Assembly: GCF_900187065.1 (NCBI RefSeq)
Contig: NZ_LT906483.1
Coordinates: 4,402,001 to 4,466,000, forward strand
Length of the DNA: 64,000 bases
Direction: 5' to 3'
From: Mycolicibacterium thermoresistibile
Lineage (GTDB): Bacteria > Actinomycetota > Actinomycetes > Mycobacteriales > Mycobacteriaceae
Shown here in pieces: positions 46,048 through 54,759 of the stretch; positions within the stretch are counted from its first letter, which is position 1, and every line of letters starts with the position of its first letter. The notes beneath the pieces are model-generated. The model searched no databases and was not told where the DNA came from. It saw nothing but the letters and a program-made list of their open reading frames with translations. The translations under genes and the position numbers were made by a program.

Positions 46048-46122
46048 CGGTCTCCCCCTTCTCTTTCGGTTTCCGCAGGCGATGTCGCGGACGGTCCGCG
46101 ACGGATGTCGGTGCCCCGGAGT

Positions 46123-46704
46123 TCACAGCAGCCCGGACTGCAGCACATCTCCGGTCAGGCCGGCGACAACCGGGACGATGCCCAGGCAGAAGAACGCCGG
46201 GAGGTAGCACAGCCCGAGCGGTCCGGCGATCAGCACCCCGGCCCGCTCCGCCGCCGCCGCGGCGCTGTGCTCTGCCTGCTGACGGATCGTGGCCGCCAGT
46301 TCGGCGACACCGTCGGCCAACGCGGCGCCGGAGGTCGCCGACCGGCGCGCCAACCGCATCAGCGCATCGGTACTGCTGTCGGCCGCCGGCCCGGTTCCGG
46401 ACCACGCGGTGGCGGGATCGGCGCCGAGCGCGAGCAGACCGGCGGCGCGGTTCAGCAGCCGAGCCAGCGTCGGCGGCGCCGCGGGCGCGGTCGCCACCGC
46501 CGCGGTGGCGACCGCCATCCCCGATCGCAGACAGGCCACAAAGACATCGAAAGCCGTTGCAGCGGCGAGCGGGTCGGCATCCCCACGGCTGCGCTCCCGG
46601 GGTCCACGGCGCGACCCGTCCGGCCGTCCGCCACGCTCGAGGATGCGGCGACGGTCGGTTCCGATCAGCACCGCGGCAGCCAGTAGTACTGCAGCCCAGC
46701 TCAT
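46123..46704 (-). CDS. tadC: TadC-like membrane platform protein
   Basis: 193 residues from ATG 46704. It has hydrophobic helices at both ends and the TadC/GspF pattern (DVFVACLRSGMAVATAAVA, RLARRSATSGAALADGVAELAATIRQQAEH, AGVLIAGPLGLCYLPAFFCLGIVPVVAGL). Overlaps tadB by ATGA. Part of the secretion platform. Confidence 0.88.
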   Translation of the reverse strand: MSWAAVLLAAAVLIGTDRRRILERGGRPDGSRRGPRERSRGDADPLAAATAFDVFVACLRSGMAVATAAVATAPAAPPTLARLLNRAAGLLALGADPATAWSGTGPAADSSTDALMRLARRSATSGAALADGVAELAATIRQQAEHSAAAAAERAGVLIAGPLGLCYLPAFFCLGIVPVVAGLTGDVLQSGLL

Positions 46705-47489
46705 TTCACGACTCCCTCGATGATGCGATCCGACCACAGCTGTCCGCAGCACAGCAGCGCGGCACCGGTCACCAACAGCCACGCTCCGATACCGTCGGTG
46801 CACAGGAAGCGCACCGGCTCGGCCCCGATCGCCTGTCCGAGACCGATTCCGAGAACCGGGAGTGCGGCGAGCAGGGTCGCGGTGGTCCGGGCACCGGCCA
46901 GATCGGCGTGCACCTTGGCCGAGAAGCGCTCCCGCTCGCGGATGTCGTGCTGCGCCGTCCGCATCAGCGTGGCCATCGCCAGGCCGTACCGCTCAGCCAG
47001 CCGCCAGCACACCGCGAGCCGCTCCCAGTTACCGGGTGATGCTGAACGCGCCGCCACACTGCGCAATCCGGAGGACACCTCACCGCCCAACCGGGCCCGG
47101 GCGGCGACCTCCCGCAGTGCCAGACCGGTCGTCCCGGACACCTCTCGGGCGGCCACCTCGACGGCGGACACCGGGTGGGCGCCCACGCGCAGCTCGCCGA
47201 TCAGCGCGTCCAGCGCCTCCTGCAGCGCCGCCGCCTCCATCGCGCGGCGGCGCATCGCCGTCCGGCGTCGCCGCCGCAGCGCCCAGCATCCCGCCACCAG
47301 ACCCGCGGCGAGCGTGGCGGGCATCGGCAGCAGTGCCAGTCCCGCGACGATGCCCGCCGCCCCGACCAGCGCGCCGGGCAGCCACCACCGCACCGGCGGA
47401 CCGCTCCCGGTGACCGGCCGTAGCCGGCGTACCGGTGCGCCGGGGGCGACGAGCACCGCCAGCGCCAGGCTCAGCGCGGCGGCGGTCAT
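46701..47489 (-). CDS. tadB: TadB-like membrane platform protein
   Basis: 262 residues from ATG 47489, which overlaps the tadA stop as ATGA; the longer upstream frame is tadA sequence read out of frame plus element DNA. GspF-type repeat: ALDALIGELRVGAHPVSAVEVAAREV, CWRLAERYGLAMATLMRTAQHDIRERERF, then two TM segments. Because it was co-transcribed with tadA, the element insertion 176 bases upstream probably changes its transcription. Confidence 0.88.
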   Translation of the reverse strand: MTAAALSLALAVLVAPGAPVRRLRPVTGSGPPVRWWLPGALVGAAGIVAGLALLPMPATLAAGLVAGCWALRRRRRTAMRRRAMEAAALQEALDALIGELRVGAHPVSAVEVAAREVSGTTGLALREVAARARLGGEVSSGLRSVAARSASPGNWERLAVCWRLAERYGLAMATLMRTAQHDIRERERFSAKVHADLAGARTTATLLAALPVLGIGLGQAIGAEPVRFLCTDGIGAWLLVTGAALLCCGQLWSDRIIEGVVK

Positions 47490-47665
47490 CTCGGGCCCCG
47501 CCCGGCCAGCATCTCGGTGAGCGCTGGGGCGCCCGCACCCGCACCGCTGTCGGCGTTCCATGCCGTGACGGTGCGCACCGAACCGTTGTCGTCGCGTTGC
47601 AGCACCGCAATCTCCCCGAGCCGACGGTGGCCGCCGCGGTCGCGGTGCACATGCAGCACGACCTG
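47486..47665 (-). pseudogene. tadA: tadA 3' fragment, separated by the transposon
   Basis: 60 codons including stop, reading QVVLHVHRDRGGHRRLGEIAVLQ at its start, the usual C-terminal part of TadA/CpaF ATPases. It ends in the ATGA overlap with tadB. The fragment has no start of its own. It is in frame with the 5' fragment at 59862-60860 when the element (47666-59861) is removed. Confidence 0.92.
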
Positions 47666-47671
47666 AAATGG

Positions 47672-47681
47672 TTATCTGTAA
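47672..47681 (+). repeat. Left terminal inverted repeat of the element
   Basis: TTATCTGTAA, matching the inverse of the right end at 59852-59861. It is separated from host tadA by the 6 bases AAATGG. Confidence 0.85.
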
Positions 47682-48063
47682 GGAGAGCGGCAGTTTGCTG
47701 AATATGGGCTGGTCAAGATGAGTTATACATGTGGTGATCGAACTGCTTGATGGCCCGCCAGGTGCACATGTGTAGGTCGCGGCTGGGCGCGGAGGGTTCT
47801 GGATTCCGTGGCGGCGCCGATCATGTCGGCGACGGCTGGGCATGCTAGCGGCGCTTCCGAGTGTCGTGATCACTGCGCGACCGCGAGTGGAGATGCAGAT
47901 CTCGTAGATGCCGCAGTCGGTACCGGAATCGCCTAATCGACCATTTCTAACTGCTTCGCCAAAGCGGACATTCTGGCGTTTCTGCTTGCAGTGCCCCCAA
48001 GATGTCGCCTGCCAACGAGATGTCCTCCGATCGCGTCCGCGCGCGGTTCCCCGAAAACTAGTA

Positions 48064-48090
48064 CTACTGGTAGCGCACCGCTACTAGTAG
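48064..48090. promoter_or_regulatory. Operator 1: extended palindrome
   Basis: Core GTAGCGCACCGCTAC (48070-48084, arms of 6 around 3 bases), flanked by CTACT and AGTAG at one base distance, so 27 bases form a nested palindrome. It lies upstream of the KstR-like regulator. The core recurs at 48900 and 50184. Confidence 0.75.
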
Positions 48091-48137
48091 TAGCGTGATT
48101 GGTGTAGATAGCTGGCACTCAAGGGGGAGCACGGGCC

Positions 48138-48284
48138 ATGTCGGCAGAAGATCCGCCGGTCGACGCCATCGCCGGGGCGCCATTGACTGGTGCCGGTGAG
48201 ATGTTTGGCGATACCCGCATCACTGGTGGGCTGGATGGCTCAACTTCTATGTGGCGCCGTCATGAACCCGACAGCCTTCGCTGA
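48138..48284 (+). CDS. Short ORF before the TetR gene, unknown
   Basis: 48 residues (MSAEDPPVDAIAGAPLTGAG, then GGLDGSTSMWRRHEPDSLR). A GGGGGAG ribosome site lies before the ATG and the 3' end overlaps the TetR start by 23 bases in another frame. It may be a leader gene, or the N-terminal remnant of a lost gene. Confidence 0.4.
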   Translation: MSAEDPPVDAIAGAPLTGAGEMFGDTRITGGLDGSTSMWRRHEPDSLR

Positions 48285-48870
48285 CTTGCGGTCTGCCGCC
48301 ACGCCGATGCGGGGGCGTCGCGCCCTGATCCTGGATGCAGTTGTGGCGATTGGGTCGCGGGGCGGCTATGACGCGGTTCAGATGAGGGAGGTCGCCGAGC
48401 GGGCTGACATCGCCATCGGAACGCTCTACCGCTACTTCCCATCCAAGGTGCATCTGTTGGTATCGGCGCTGGGACGTGAGTTCGAACGCTTCGACACCAG
48501 CTACGACTGGGCGGCGAGCGGCGCTACGGCGCAGCAGCGGCTGCGCCGGTTGATCGACCGCGTCAACGAGGAATGGCAGCGCAATCCCGGGTTGACGGAA
48601 GCGATGACGCGAGCGTTCGTGTTCGCTGACGCCAGTGCGGCCGCGGAGGTTGATCATGCCGCCAACGTCTTCGAAGGCATGCTGGCACGCGCCATGAGCG
48701 GCGGTGAGCCCACCGAGGAGCAGCATGCTATCGCGACAGTTATCTGCGATGTTTGGCTGTCAAATCTGACCGCCTGGCTGAGCCGGCGGGTGTCGACGGC
48801 CGAGGTCGGTCGGCGACTGGACCACGCGATGCGCCTGCTGATCGGTGACGATGAGCACTCGAAAATCTGA
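48262..48870 (+). CDS. KstR-like TetR-family repressor
   Basis: 202 residues from ATG 48262. The HTH (residues 38-60) reads VQMREVAERADIAIGTLYRYFPSK and continues VHLLVSALGREFERFD. The ligand domain has TEAMTRAFVFADASAAAEVD and VICDVWLSNLTAWLSRR, close to KstR, the repressor of cholesterol catabolism in mycobacteria. It is therefore a KstR paralogue carried on a transposon. The KstR operator differs from the palindrome upstream, so its ligand and site need not be those of KstR. The longer frame from 48190 is not preferred. Confidence 0.88.
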   Translation: MNPTAFADLRSAATPMRGRRALILDAVVAIGSRGGYDAVQMREVAERADIAIGTLYRYFPSKVHLLVSALGREFERFDTSYDWAASGATAQQRLRRLIDRVNEEWQRNPGLTEAMTRAFVFADASAAAEVDHAANVFEGMLARAMSGGEPTEEQHAIATVICDVWLSNLTAWLSRRVSTAEVGRRLDHAMRLLIGDDEHSKI

Positions 48871-48899
48871 ATCGAAAGGCCGGGATAATGAAACTTGCA

Positions 48900-48914
48900 G
48901 TAGCGTAGCGCTAC
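48900..48914. promoter_or_regulatory. Operator 2: 6-3-6 palindrome
   Basis: GTAGCGTAGCGCTAC, arms perfectly complementary, between the TetR gene and the DUF6188-like gene, 48 bases before the latter's ATG. Followed by CAGGAGTAG, similar to the outer arm of operator 1. Confidence 0.7.
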
Positions 48915-48961
48915 CAGGAGTAGTCTTTGGAGTGAGGACCTGACGTCGCGTCGAAGGGACG

Positions 48962-49393
48962 ATGATGTTGAGCCAGTGGATCGAGGGGTGCGCCGTGCAG
49001 CGCGTCGCGGTCAAGGATGGCCTCGCCCTTGACCTCGACGAGTACAACGAGCTGGTCATTTGGGGGCCGCTGCGCTTGACTGTGCCTCCGGTGGGTGACT
49101 GCCCGCTCGAGGAGGTCGTCATCGATCCGAACGATGTGCCGGTGGCGATGCGTCCGCTGTTGGATTTTTCGGGATCGACGTGCACTCGGGCGCTCTACGA
49201 CGAGGATGGTCACCTGCATCTGGAGTTTTCCAGTGGTCACCGGATCGACGTCGCGGGTGACGAGCATCGGACGGCGTGGGAGTTGTATGGCAAGTACCAC
49301 GGTTATATGGCCTGCCTGCCCCGGGGCAGGGTGCGCGTCGTGCGCCACGATATACCCGACGAGTACGACAGCACCGCGGCGGTGGCGAGATAG
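48962..49393 (+). CDS. DUF6188-like protein
   Basis: 143 residues. Small beta-rich protein: VQRVAVKDGLALDLDEYNEL, LRLTVPPVGDCPLEEVV, then HLHLEFSSGHRIDVAG followed by the signature-like TAWELYGKYHGYMACLPRG and VRVVRHD. This matches actinobacterial DUF6188 proteins as I remember them; function unknown. It is preceded by operator 2 and placed between two TetR genes, so it is probably regulated with mmpL. Confidence 0.62.
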   Translation: MMLSQWIEGCAVQRVAVKDGLALDLDEYNELVIWGPLRLTVPPVGDCPLEEVVIDPNDVPVAMRPLLDFSGSTCTRALYDEDGHLHLEFSSGHRIDVAGDEHRTAWELYGKYHGYMACLPRGRVRVVRHDIPDEYDSTAAVAR

Positions 49394-49438
49394 CGCCACG
49401 CTGCAGAGCAGGACTGTTAGGTAGGAGCGTGTCCGCCG

Positions 49439-50101
49439 ATGGCCGCAGTTGACCCCGCCGAACCGTCGGCACGCGGGTCAGATGACGCGGTCGACGATGA
49501 CGACGTCGACGTCGACCCGCGCAAACTTCGTTCACGCGCCCGGCTGCTGGATGCCGCCACGTCGCTGTTGACCAGCGGCGGGGTGGAGGCGGTCACTGTG
49601 GACGCGGTGACGCGGTTGTCGAAAGTGGCGCGTACCACGCTGTATCGGCACTTCGAGAGCACCACGCATCTGCTGGCGGAGGCGTTTGAGCGGCTGCTTC
49701 CCCAGGTGACCTCGCCGCCGGCCACGGGGGATCTACGTGACCAGCTGATCGAGCTGGTGCATCGGCAGGCTGCCCTGATCGATGAGGCGCCGCTGCATCT
49801 GACCGCGTTGGCCTGGTTGGCGCTGGGGCCCGATCCCAACAGCGACGCGCGCCAGCCCCTGGCCGGTCTGAGCGCTCGCGTCATCGAGCAGTACCGGCAA
49901 CCCTTCGACGAGCTGTTGGCCGGCGCGGCGGCTCGTGATGAACTCGACGACTTCGACACCACGCTGGCCATCATCCAACTACTCGGACCCATCGTGTTCG
50001 CCAAACTCACCGGGATGAAAACACTGACACCAGCGGACCGTGTCCGCATCGTCGACGATTTCCTGGTGGCCCACCGACCACCGACGCCAGAAACCGCCTG
50101 A
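49439..50101 (+). CDS. TetR-family regulator
   Basis: 220 residues. After an acidic N-terminus (residues 1-28) the HTH domain reads RARLLDAATSLLTSGGVEAVTV, RLSKVARTTLYRHFESTTHLL. The ligand domain is helical with a segment typical of the TetR_C group (LAGLSARVIEQYRQPFDELLAG). It lies 45 bases after the DUF6188-like gene and may share its transcript. Upstream of mmpL, it could be the regulator of the transporter. Confidence 0.88.
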   Translation: MAAVDPAEPSARGSDDAVDDDDVDVDPRKLRSRARLLDAATSLLTSGGVEAVTVDAVTRLSKVARTTLYRHFESTTHLLAEAFERLLPQVTSPPATGDLRDQLIELVHRQAALIDEAPLHLTALAWLALGPDPNSDARQPLAGLSARVIEQYRQPFDELLAGAAARDELDDFDTTLAIIQLLGPIVFAKLTGMKTLTPADRVRIVDDFLVAHRPPTPETA

Positions 50102-50183
50102 CGATGACGGCGCTGCCACCACTACAGGGGCATCGCGTCGGCAACCTCGGGTGCATGCCGTTCCCCACAAAGGGGTACTCATA

Positions 50184-50198
50184 GTAGCGTTGCGATAC
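50184..50198. promoter_or_regulatory. Operator 3: 6-3-6 palindrome upstream of mmpL
   Basis: GTAGCGTTGCGATAC, one mismatch from the perfect palindrome, 65 bases before the mmpL ATG. Two CATAGTCTCT-type direct repeats follow at 50200-50225, close to the expected promoter. Confidence 0.68.
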
Positions 50199-50262
50199 CG
50201 ATAGTCTCTTTTCCATAGTCTCTCTTCCAGGGAGAGGCGCTTCCCTTTCGGGAGTAGATGCG

Positions 50263-53200
50263 ATGACAGACGGCCGACCAGGTTCGACGGCCACGGCGAA
50301 CGCGCGCCACACGGCACGAACCGGGCAGACCCGGCCGCCGGCCGCCGGGAGGGAATACAGCGGGCGGCTGGCCGCCCTGGGCGGATTCACCGTGCGGCAT
50401 AAAGTGCTGGTGATCGGGACATGGCTCGCGGTCGCGGTCGTGTTGGCCCTGCTGTTTCCGCAGTTGGAGACGGTGGTGCGGCAGCAATCGGTGGATCTGA
50501 TCCCCCGCGACGTGCCGTCGTTTCAAACGCTGGACCGGATGAGCGCCGCGTTCGGCGAGCAGGGATCCAAGACCACAGTCTTCGTCGCGATGGAAGACCC
50601 CGCCGGGTTGACTCCGGCAGCGCGTGACCGCTACGAGGCGATGGTGTCGCGGCTGCGCGCCGACACCGACCATGTGCTGCTGGTCCAAGACCTGCTAGCC
50701 GACCCGGTCACCGCCACCCAAGCGGTCAGCCAGGACGGCAAGGCCTGGTATCTGCCGGTCGGCGTGGCCGGCACCTTAGGTGACCCCACCGCGGCCGAAT
50801 CCGTGCAAGCGGTGCGCGCCCTCGCCGCCGAGGCCTTCGCCGATTCGAGCACCACGGTGCGGGTGACCGGTCCACCGGCCACTTTCAGCGACCAAATCGG
50901 TTCGGCCGAACACGATCTGGTGCTCATCTCGATCGCCACCGCCGGGCTGATCGCGCTGATTCTGCTGATCGTGTACCGGTCGGTGTTCACCGCCCTGCTC
51001 CCACTGCTGGTCATCGGTGTGAGCCTGGCCGTCGGGCGCGGTGTGCTCTCCGCGCTCGGGGAGATGGGCATGCCGGTGTCTCAGTTCACCGTGGCGTTCA
51101 TGACCGCGATCCTGCTCGGCGCGGGCACCGACTACACCGTGTTTCTGATCAGCCGCTACCACGAGCAGCGCCGCGCCCAGGTAGCGCCCGAGCAGGCCGC
51201 GATCTACGCGACCGCCAGCATCGGACGGGTCATCTTAGCCTCGGCGGCCACCGTGGCGTTCGCGTTCCTGGCGATGGTGTTCGCGCGGCTCAGCGTGTTC
51301 GCCGCTTTAGGCCCCGCGTGCGCGATCGCTGTCCTGTTCGGATTCCTGGCCACCGTCACGCTGCTGCCGCCGGTGCTGGCACTGGCCGCCAAACGCGGCA
51401 TCGGCGACCCCAAACCCGACCGCACCCGCCGCTACTGGAACAGCGTGGCCGTCGCCGTGGTCCGCCGGCCAGTCACACTGTTGACCATCAGCCTGGCCGT
51501 CCTGCTGGCCCTGTCGGCGGTCGCGGTGACCATCAACATCAGCTACGACGACCGCAAAGGCCAACCCGCCGACACCGCCAGCAACCAGGGCTACCAGCTG
51601 CTGGACCGCCACTTCCGCAAAGACGTCGTCTTCACCGAATTCCTGGTGGTCGAAAACCCCACCGACATGCGCACCGGCAAAGGGCTGGCCGATCTCGACG
51701 AGATGGCCTCACGCGTGGCCCAGATCCCCGGCGTCACCAAGGTCTCAGGGGTCACCCGCCCCACCGGCGAGCGACTCGACCAAGCCAAATTAGCCTGGCA
51801 GAACCAACAAATCGGGGACAAGATGGCCGACGCCGTCGCCGACGGCAACGCCCGCAAAGCCGACCTGGCCAAACTCACCAACGGCGCCGACCAACTGGCC
51901 GCCGGGTTGGCCCAACTCGACACCACCCTGCGCACCGCCCTGGCCCCGCTGAGCGGAATCTTGAGCCAAGCCCAATCCGCCGGCACACAAATGCAGCAGT
52001 TCCGGCCGCTGCTGCAGCAACTTTCGGCCACCGCACCCGCGGTCGACCAGGCCATCCAAGCCGGGCCGGGCCTGCGGCCATGGGCCGACCAAGCCGCCCA
52101 CGCCATCGCCATCCTCGATCCGCTCGTCGGTGCCCTCAACACCGCTCCGTGGTGTGCCACCACACCCCAATGCGCCCAGATCCGAGACCAGGTCCAGGTC
52201 TTGGTGACCCTGCGCAACAGTGGCTTCTTCAACCAAGTCGCCGACCTCGGCGACCGCTACAATCCCGCCACCGGCGCCACGGTTGCCGAAACCCTCGCCG
52301 ACATCCGAAACGCCGTCACCGCCATGGACAAAGCATTCGGAGCCCTCGGCGATCCCGCCGACCTGGCCGGCAACATCGGCCGACTCCAAGACGGCATCAG
52401 CCAACTGGCCTCCGGTGCCCAAGCCCTGGCCACCGGCGTGCACACCCTCGTCGACAGCAACCTCGAAATGCTCTCAGGCATGAGTCAGATCGCCACCCAA
52501 CTACAAAACTCCGCCCGCGCCAGCGCCGACTCCGATTCCTCAAGCGGCTTCTACCTACCTCCCAACACCTTCGAGAACCGCCAATTCGCCGACGTCGCCA
52601 AGCAATTCCTGTCCCCCGACGGCAAGACCGCCCGCTTCGCCATCGAATCCAGCCACGACCCCTACAGCGTCGACGCGATGAACCTCGCCCACACGATCAC
52701 TGACGTCGCCGACGCCGCCCGCCCCAACACCTCCCTGGCCCACGCTACGGTGTCAGTGGCCGGATTCCCTGCCGTCAACTCCGACATCGCACGCCTTCTG
52801 TGGGCCGACTTCGCCCAACTCGCCATCGCCACCATCGTGATCGTCGGCCTCATCCTCGTGCTGCTGCTGCGTGCCCTGCTGGCCCCGATCTACCTGCTGG
52901 GCACCGTCGTGCTCAACTACCTCGCCTCCCTGGGCATCGGCGTCCTAGTCTTCCAATACCTGCTTGGCCACGAAATCGCCTGGCCGGTGCCGCTTCTGGC
53001 GTTCATCATCCTCGTCGCGGTCGGCGCCGACTACAACATGCTGCTCGTCTCGCGGCTACGGGAGGAATCCGGCACCAACATCCGCGTCGGCGTGCTGCGC
53101 ACCGTGGCCAACACCGGCTCGGTCATCACCTCCGCCGGAGTCATCTTCGCCGCCAGCATGTTCGGCCTCATGTTCGGCTCGATCGCCATCATGATCCAAG

Positions 53201-53325
53201 CCGGATTCATCGTCGGATGCGGCCTACTGCTGGACACCTTCCTCGTCCGCACCCTCACCGTCCCCGCCATCGCCACCCTGCTGCGCGAAGCCAGCTGGTG
53301 GCCCCAACCCAACCGTGCGCGGTAA
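50263..53325 (+). CDS. MmpL-family RND transporter
   Basis: 1020 residues. First TM at about residue 45 (HKVLVIGTWLAVAVVLALLFP), then a periplasmic loop, a block of five TM helices (residues 220-370) with the MMPL motif GAGTDYTVFLISRYHEQR, TM7 near 400, a large second loop (residues 430-840) with coiled-coil-like Gln/Ala helices, and the C-terminal TM block with VGADYNMLLVSRLREESG. MmpL proteins export lipids, siderophores or drugs. No MmpS partner gene is adjacent. Regulated probably through operator 3. Confidence 0.95.
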   Translation: MTDGRPGSTATANARHTARTGQTRPPAAGREYSGRLAALGGFTVRHKVLVIGTWLAVAVVLALLFPQLETVVRQQSVDLIPRDVPSFQTLDRMSAAFGEQGSKTTVFVAMEDPAGLTPAARDRYEAMVSRLRADTDHVLLVQDLLADPVTATQAVSQDGKAWYLPVGVAGTLGDPTAAESVQAVRALAAEAFADSSTTVRVTGPPATFSDQIGSAEHDLVLISIATAGLIALILLIVYRSVFTALLPLLVIGVSLAVGRGVLSALGEMGMPVSQFTVAFMTAILLGAGTDYTVFLISRYHEQRRAQVAPEQAAIYATASIGRVILASAATVAFAFLAMVFARLSVFAALGPACAIAVLFGFLATVTLLPPVLALAAKRGIGDPKPDRTRRYWNSVAVAVVRRPVTLLTISLAVLLALSAVAVTINISYDDRKGQPADTASNQGYQLLDRHFRKDVVFTEFLVVENPTDMRTGKGLADLDEMASRVAQIPGVTKVSGVTRPTGERLDQAKLAWQNQQIGDKMADAVADGNARKADLAKLTNGADQLAAGLAQLDTTLRTALAPLSGILSQAQSAGTQMQQFRPLLQQLSATAPAVDQAIQAGPGLRPWADQAAHAIAILDPLVGALNTAPWCATTPQCAQIRDQVQVLVTLRNSGFFNQVADLGDRYNPATGATVAETLADIRNAVTAMDKAFGALGDPADLAGNIGRLQDGISQLASGAQALATGVHTLVDSNLEMLSGMSQIATQLQNSARASADSDSSSGFYLPPNTFENRQFADVAKQFLSPDGKTARFAIESSHDPYSVDAMNLAHTITDVADAARPNTSLAHATVSVAGFPAVNSDIARLLWADFAQLAIATIVIVGLILVLLLRALLAPIYLLGTVVLNYLASLGIGVLVFQYLLGHEIAWPVPLLAFIILVAVGADYNMLLVSRLREESGTNIRVGVLRTVANTGSVITSAGVIFAASMFGLMFGSIAIMIQAGFIVGCGLLLDTFLVRTLTVPAIATLLREASWWPQPNRAR

Positions 53326-53445
53326 ACGCCGTGGAGCCCAAGAGGTGCCCGGCGGGCACTGACCCCACCAGCGGTCCACGGCCCGGCCGACGAGCCTCCT
53401 TTTTCTGATTTCACGATTCAGCAGTCAGGTCCACCGTTGATGCCC

Positions 53446-53736
53446 CTAAGGCCATCTACCGTCGGCAATCGGAGATTCGGGGTCGAATCGCAAGATGGCC
53501 TCGGCGGGGTTGGTGCCCAGTGCTCGGGCGATCTCGGTCCAGCCGTGGCCGTTGGCGCGGGCGTCGTGGACCAGTTGGGGCAGGCAACGTTCGGCTTGCT
53601 GGATGAGGCTGGCGACCAAGGCGAGGCTGCGCAGATCATCTCCTAGCCAGACGCCGCGGCGATCGGCGAGGGCGGCGACGGCGTCGTCGATGAGGTCGAG
53701 CGTGTCTTCGCCGGTGCGCGGATCCTGGGTGGTCAC
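53446..53736 (-). CDS. Small HTH-like protein on the element
   Basis: 96 residues. Helical N-terminus (LDLIDDAVAALADRRGVWLGDD), then CLPQLVHDARANGHGWTEIARALGTNPAEAI, an HTH-type segment, ending RFDPESPIADGRWP. This type of protein recurs near transposons and small gene cassettes in mycobacteria. It runs opposite to the cargo genes. Confidence 0.6.
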   Translation of the reverse strand: MTTQDPRTGEDTLDLIDDAVAALADRRGVWLGDDLRSLALVASLIQQAERCLPQLVHDARANGHGWTEIARALGTNPAEAILRFDPESPIADGRWP

Positions 53737-53807
53737 CGTCTCACGTTACGTCGGCGGCGGCGGGGGCAGGAGCACGCCGATGTCGCGGTACCGCAACAAG
53801 CGTGTCG

Positions 53808-53903
53808 ATGTCATGGTTCCGTGACATCGACGCCGAGAAGGTGCTCAAGCTCCCACCGGACAAGGTCCAGCGCCGCTTGGACCGGCGGGGCCTCAGGGTC
53901 TAA
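53808..53903 (+). CDS. Very short ORF, possible remnant
   Basis: 31 residues, helical and charged (MSWFRDIDAEKVLKLPPDKV, ending LDRRGLRV). There is no support beyond its coding-like composition; it may be the start of a gene disrupted between 53900 and 54130. Confidence 0.3.
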   Translation: MSWFRDIDAEKVLKLPPDKVQRRLDRRGLRV

Positions 53904-54134
53904 TCCCGGCATCAGTCAATGCTTGTCTGTCGTCGGGATCCATGCTCGTAGGACGCACTGCTCGCTCGACCGGTTCCAAGGGATCACGCGGGTCTGGTCG
54001 ATGACGACGGCTCGACAGAATCAGGCGGCCCGATATGGATTCGCCGTGCGGCAACACGCCCAGCGCTTCACCGGCCACACGAGTCACATGGGACCGGCGA
54101 TTATCGCGACCGCCCCGTTGTCTTGTTGCGTGGC

Positions 54135-54731
54135 ATGGAGTCGTGGGAGCGCACCCGCTGGACGGTTGCCCATGAGATCGGGCATTTGGTGTTGCACCGC
54201 TATGGCGATATCAGCGATGAGGAGGAACGGGAAGCCTCGCGGTTTGCCTCCGAGCTGCTCGCGCCCGCCGAGGCGATCGCCGCCGAGATCCCGGACGCCC
54301 CGACACTGAATGACTTGATCGAGGTGAAGTTGAAGTGGCGAATCTCCATTGGGGCGTTGATCATTCATCTTCGCGAATCGAAGCTGATCGACGACGCCCG
54401 CGCACTGACGCTGCAGCGTCAGCTCTACACCAGGATCAACACCGACACCGGGCACACTTGGGGCAAAACCGAACCGGGCTGGGACACCTACAAGCCCGAG
54501 CGGCCGCGGCTGCTGCGGCGGTGGATGGGGGTCTGCTACGCCGGGGCCGATTCGGCCGAAGCCCTGGCCGCCCACAATCTGATCTATCCCACCGATCTGC
54601 TCGCCGACATCTTGGCCGGTCAAGGCGATGCACCCGGCCGGTCTCGCACCGAGCACGCCAGGACCGCTGACGTCGGTGCCGGACAGGGCGACATCGTGGT
54701 GCCACTGCACCGGGCTCCCCGGCAGGCCTAG
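54135..54731 (+). CDS. ImmA/IrrE-type metallopeptidase, N-terminally truncated
   Basis: 198 residues from ATG 54135. The zinc motif HEIGHLVLH occurs at about residue 12 in RTRWTVAHEIGHLVLHRYG, followed by EREASRFASELLAP, the second family motif. In complete family members some 60-100 residues precede the HExxH. Here the same frame is open upstream only to a stop at 53949 and without a usual start codon, so the N-terminus is degraded. ImmA peptidases cleave repressors of mobile elements. It ends 28 bases before tnpA. Confidence 0.72.
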   Translation: MESWERTRWTVAHEIGHLVLHRYGDISDEEEREASRFASELLAPAEAIAAEIPDAPTLNDLIEVKLKWRISIGALIIHLRESKLIDDARALTLQRQLYTRINTDTGHTWGKTEPGWDTYKPERPRLLRRWMGVCYAGADSAEALAAHNLIYPTDLLADILAGQGDAPGRSRTEHARTADVGAGQGDIVVPLHRAPRQA

Positions 54732-54759
54732 CAGAACGCCACGGGTCGGTCAGCACACG

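Noticed and set aside
47490..47873. Extended N-terminus of TadB reaching into the element
   Set aside because: The extension is tadA read out of frame plus transposon end; the ATGA coupling at 47486-47489 gives the real start.
47933..48118. Leftward 61-codon ORF at the left end of the element
   Set aside because: It overlaps operator 1, has no clear ribosome site and shows no recognisable sequence.
51318..52703. Rightward 461-codon second frame in mmpL
   Set aside because: Out-of-frame shadow rich in Arg/Pro/His with no domain.
53821..54309. Rightward 162-codon frame across the peptidase region
   Set aside because: It overlaps the HExxH peptidase in a different frame and has Ser/Arg/Pro-rich shadow composition, although part of it may hold remnant sequence.
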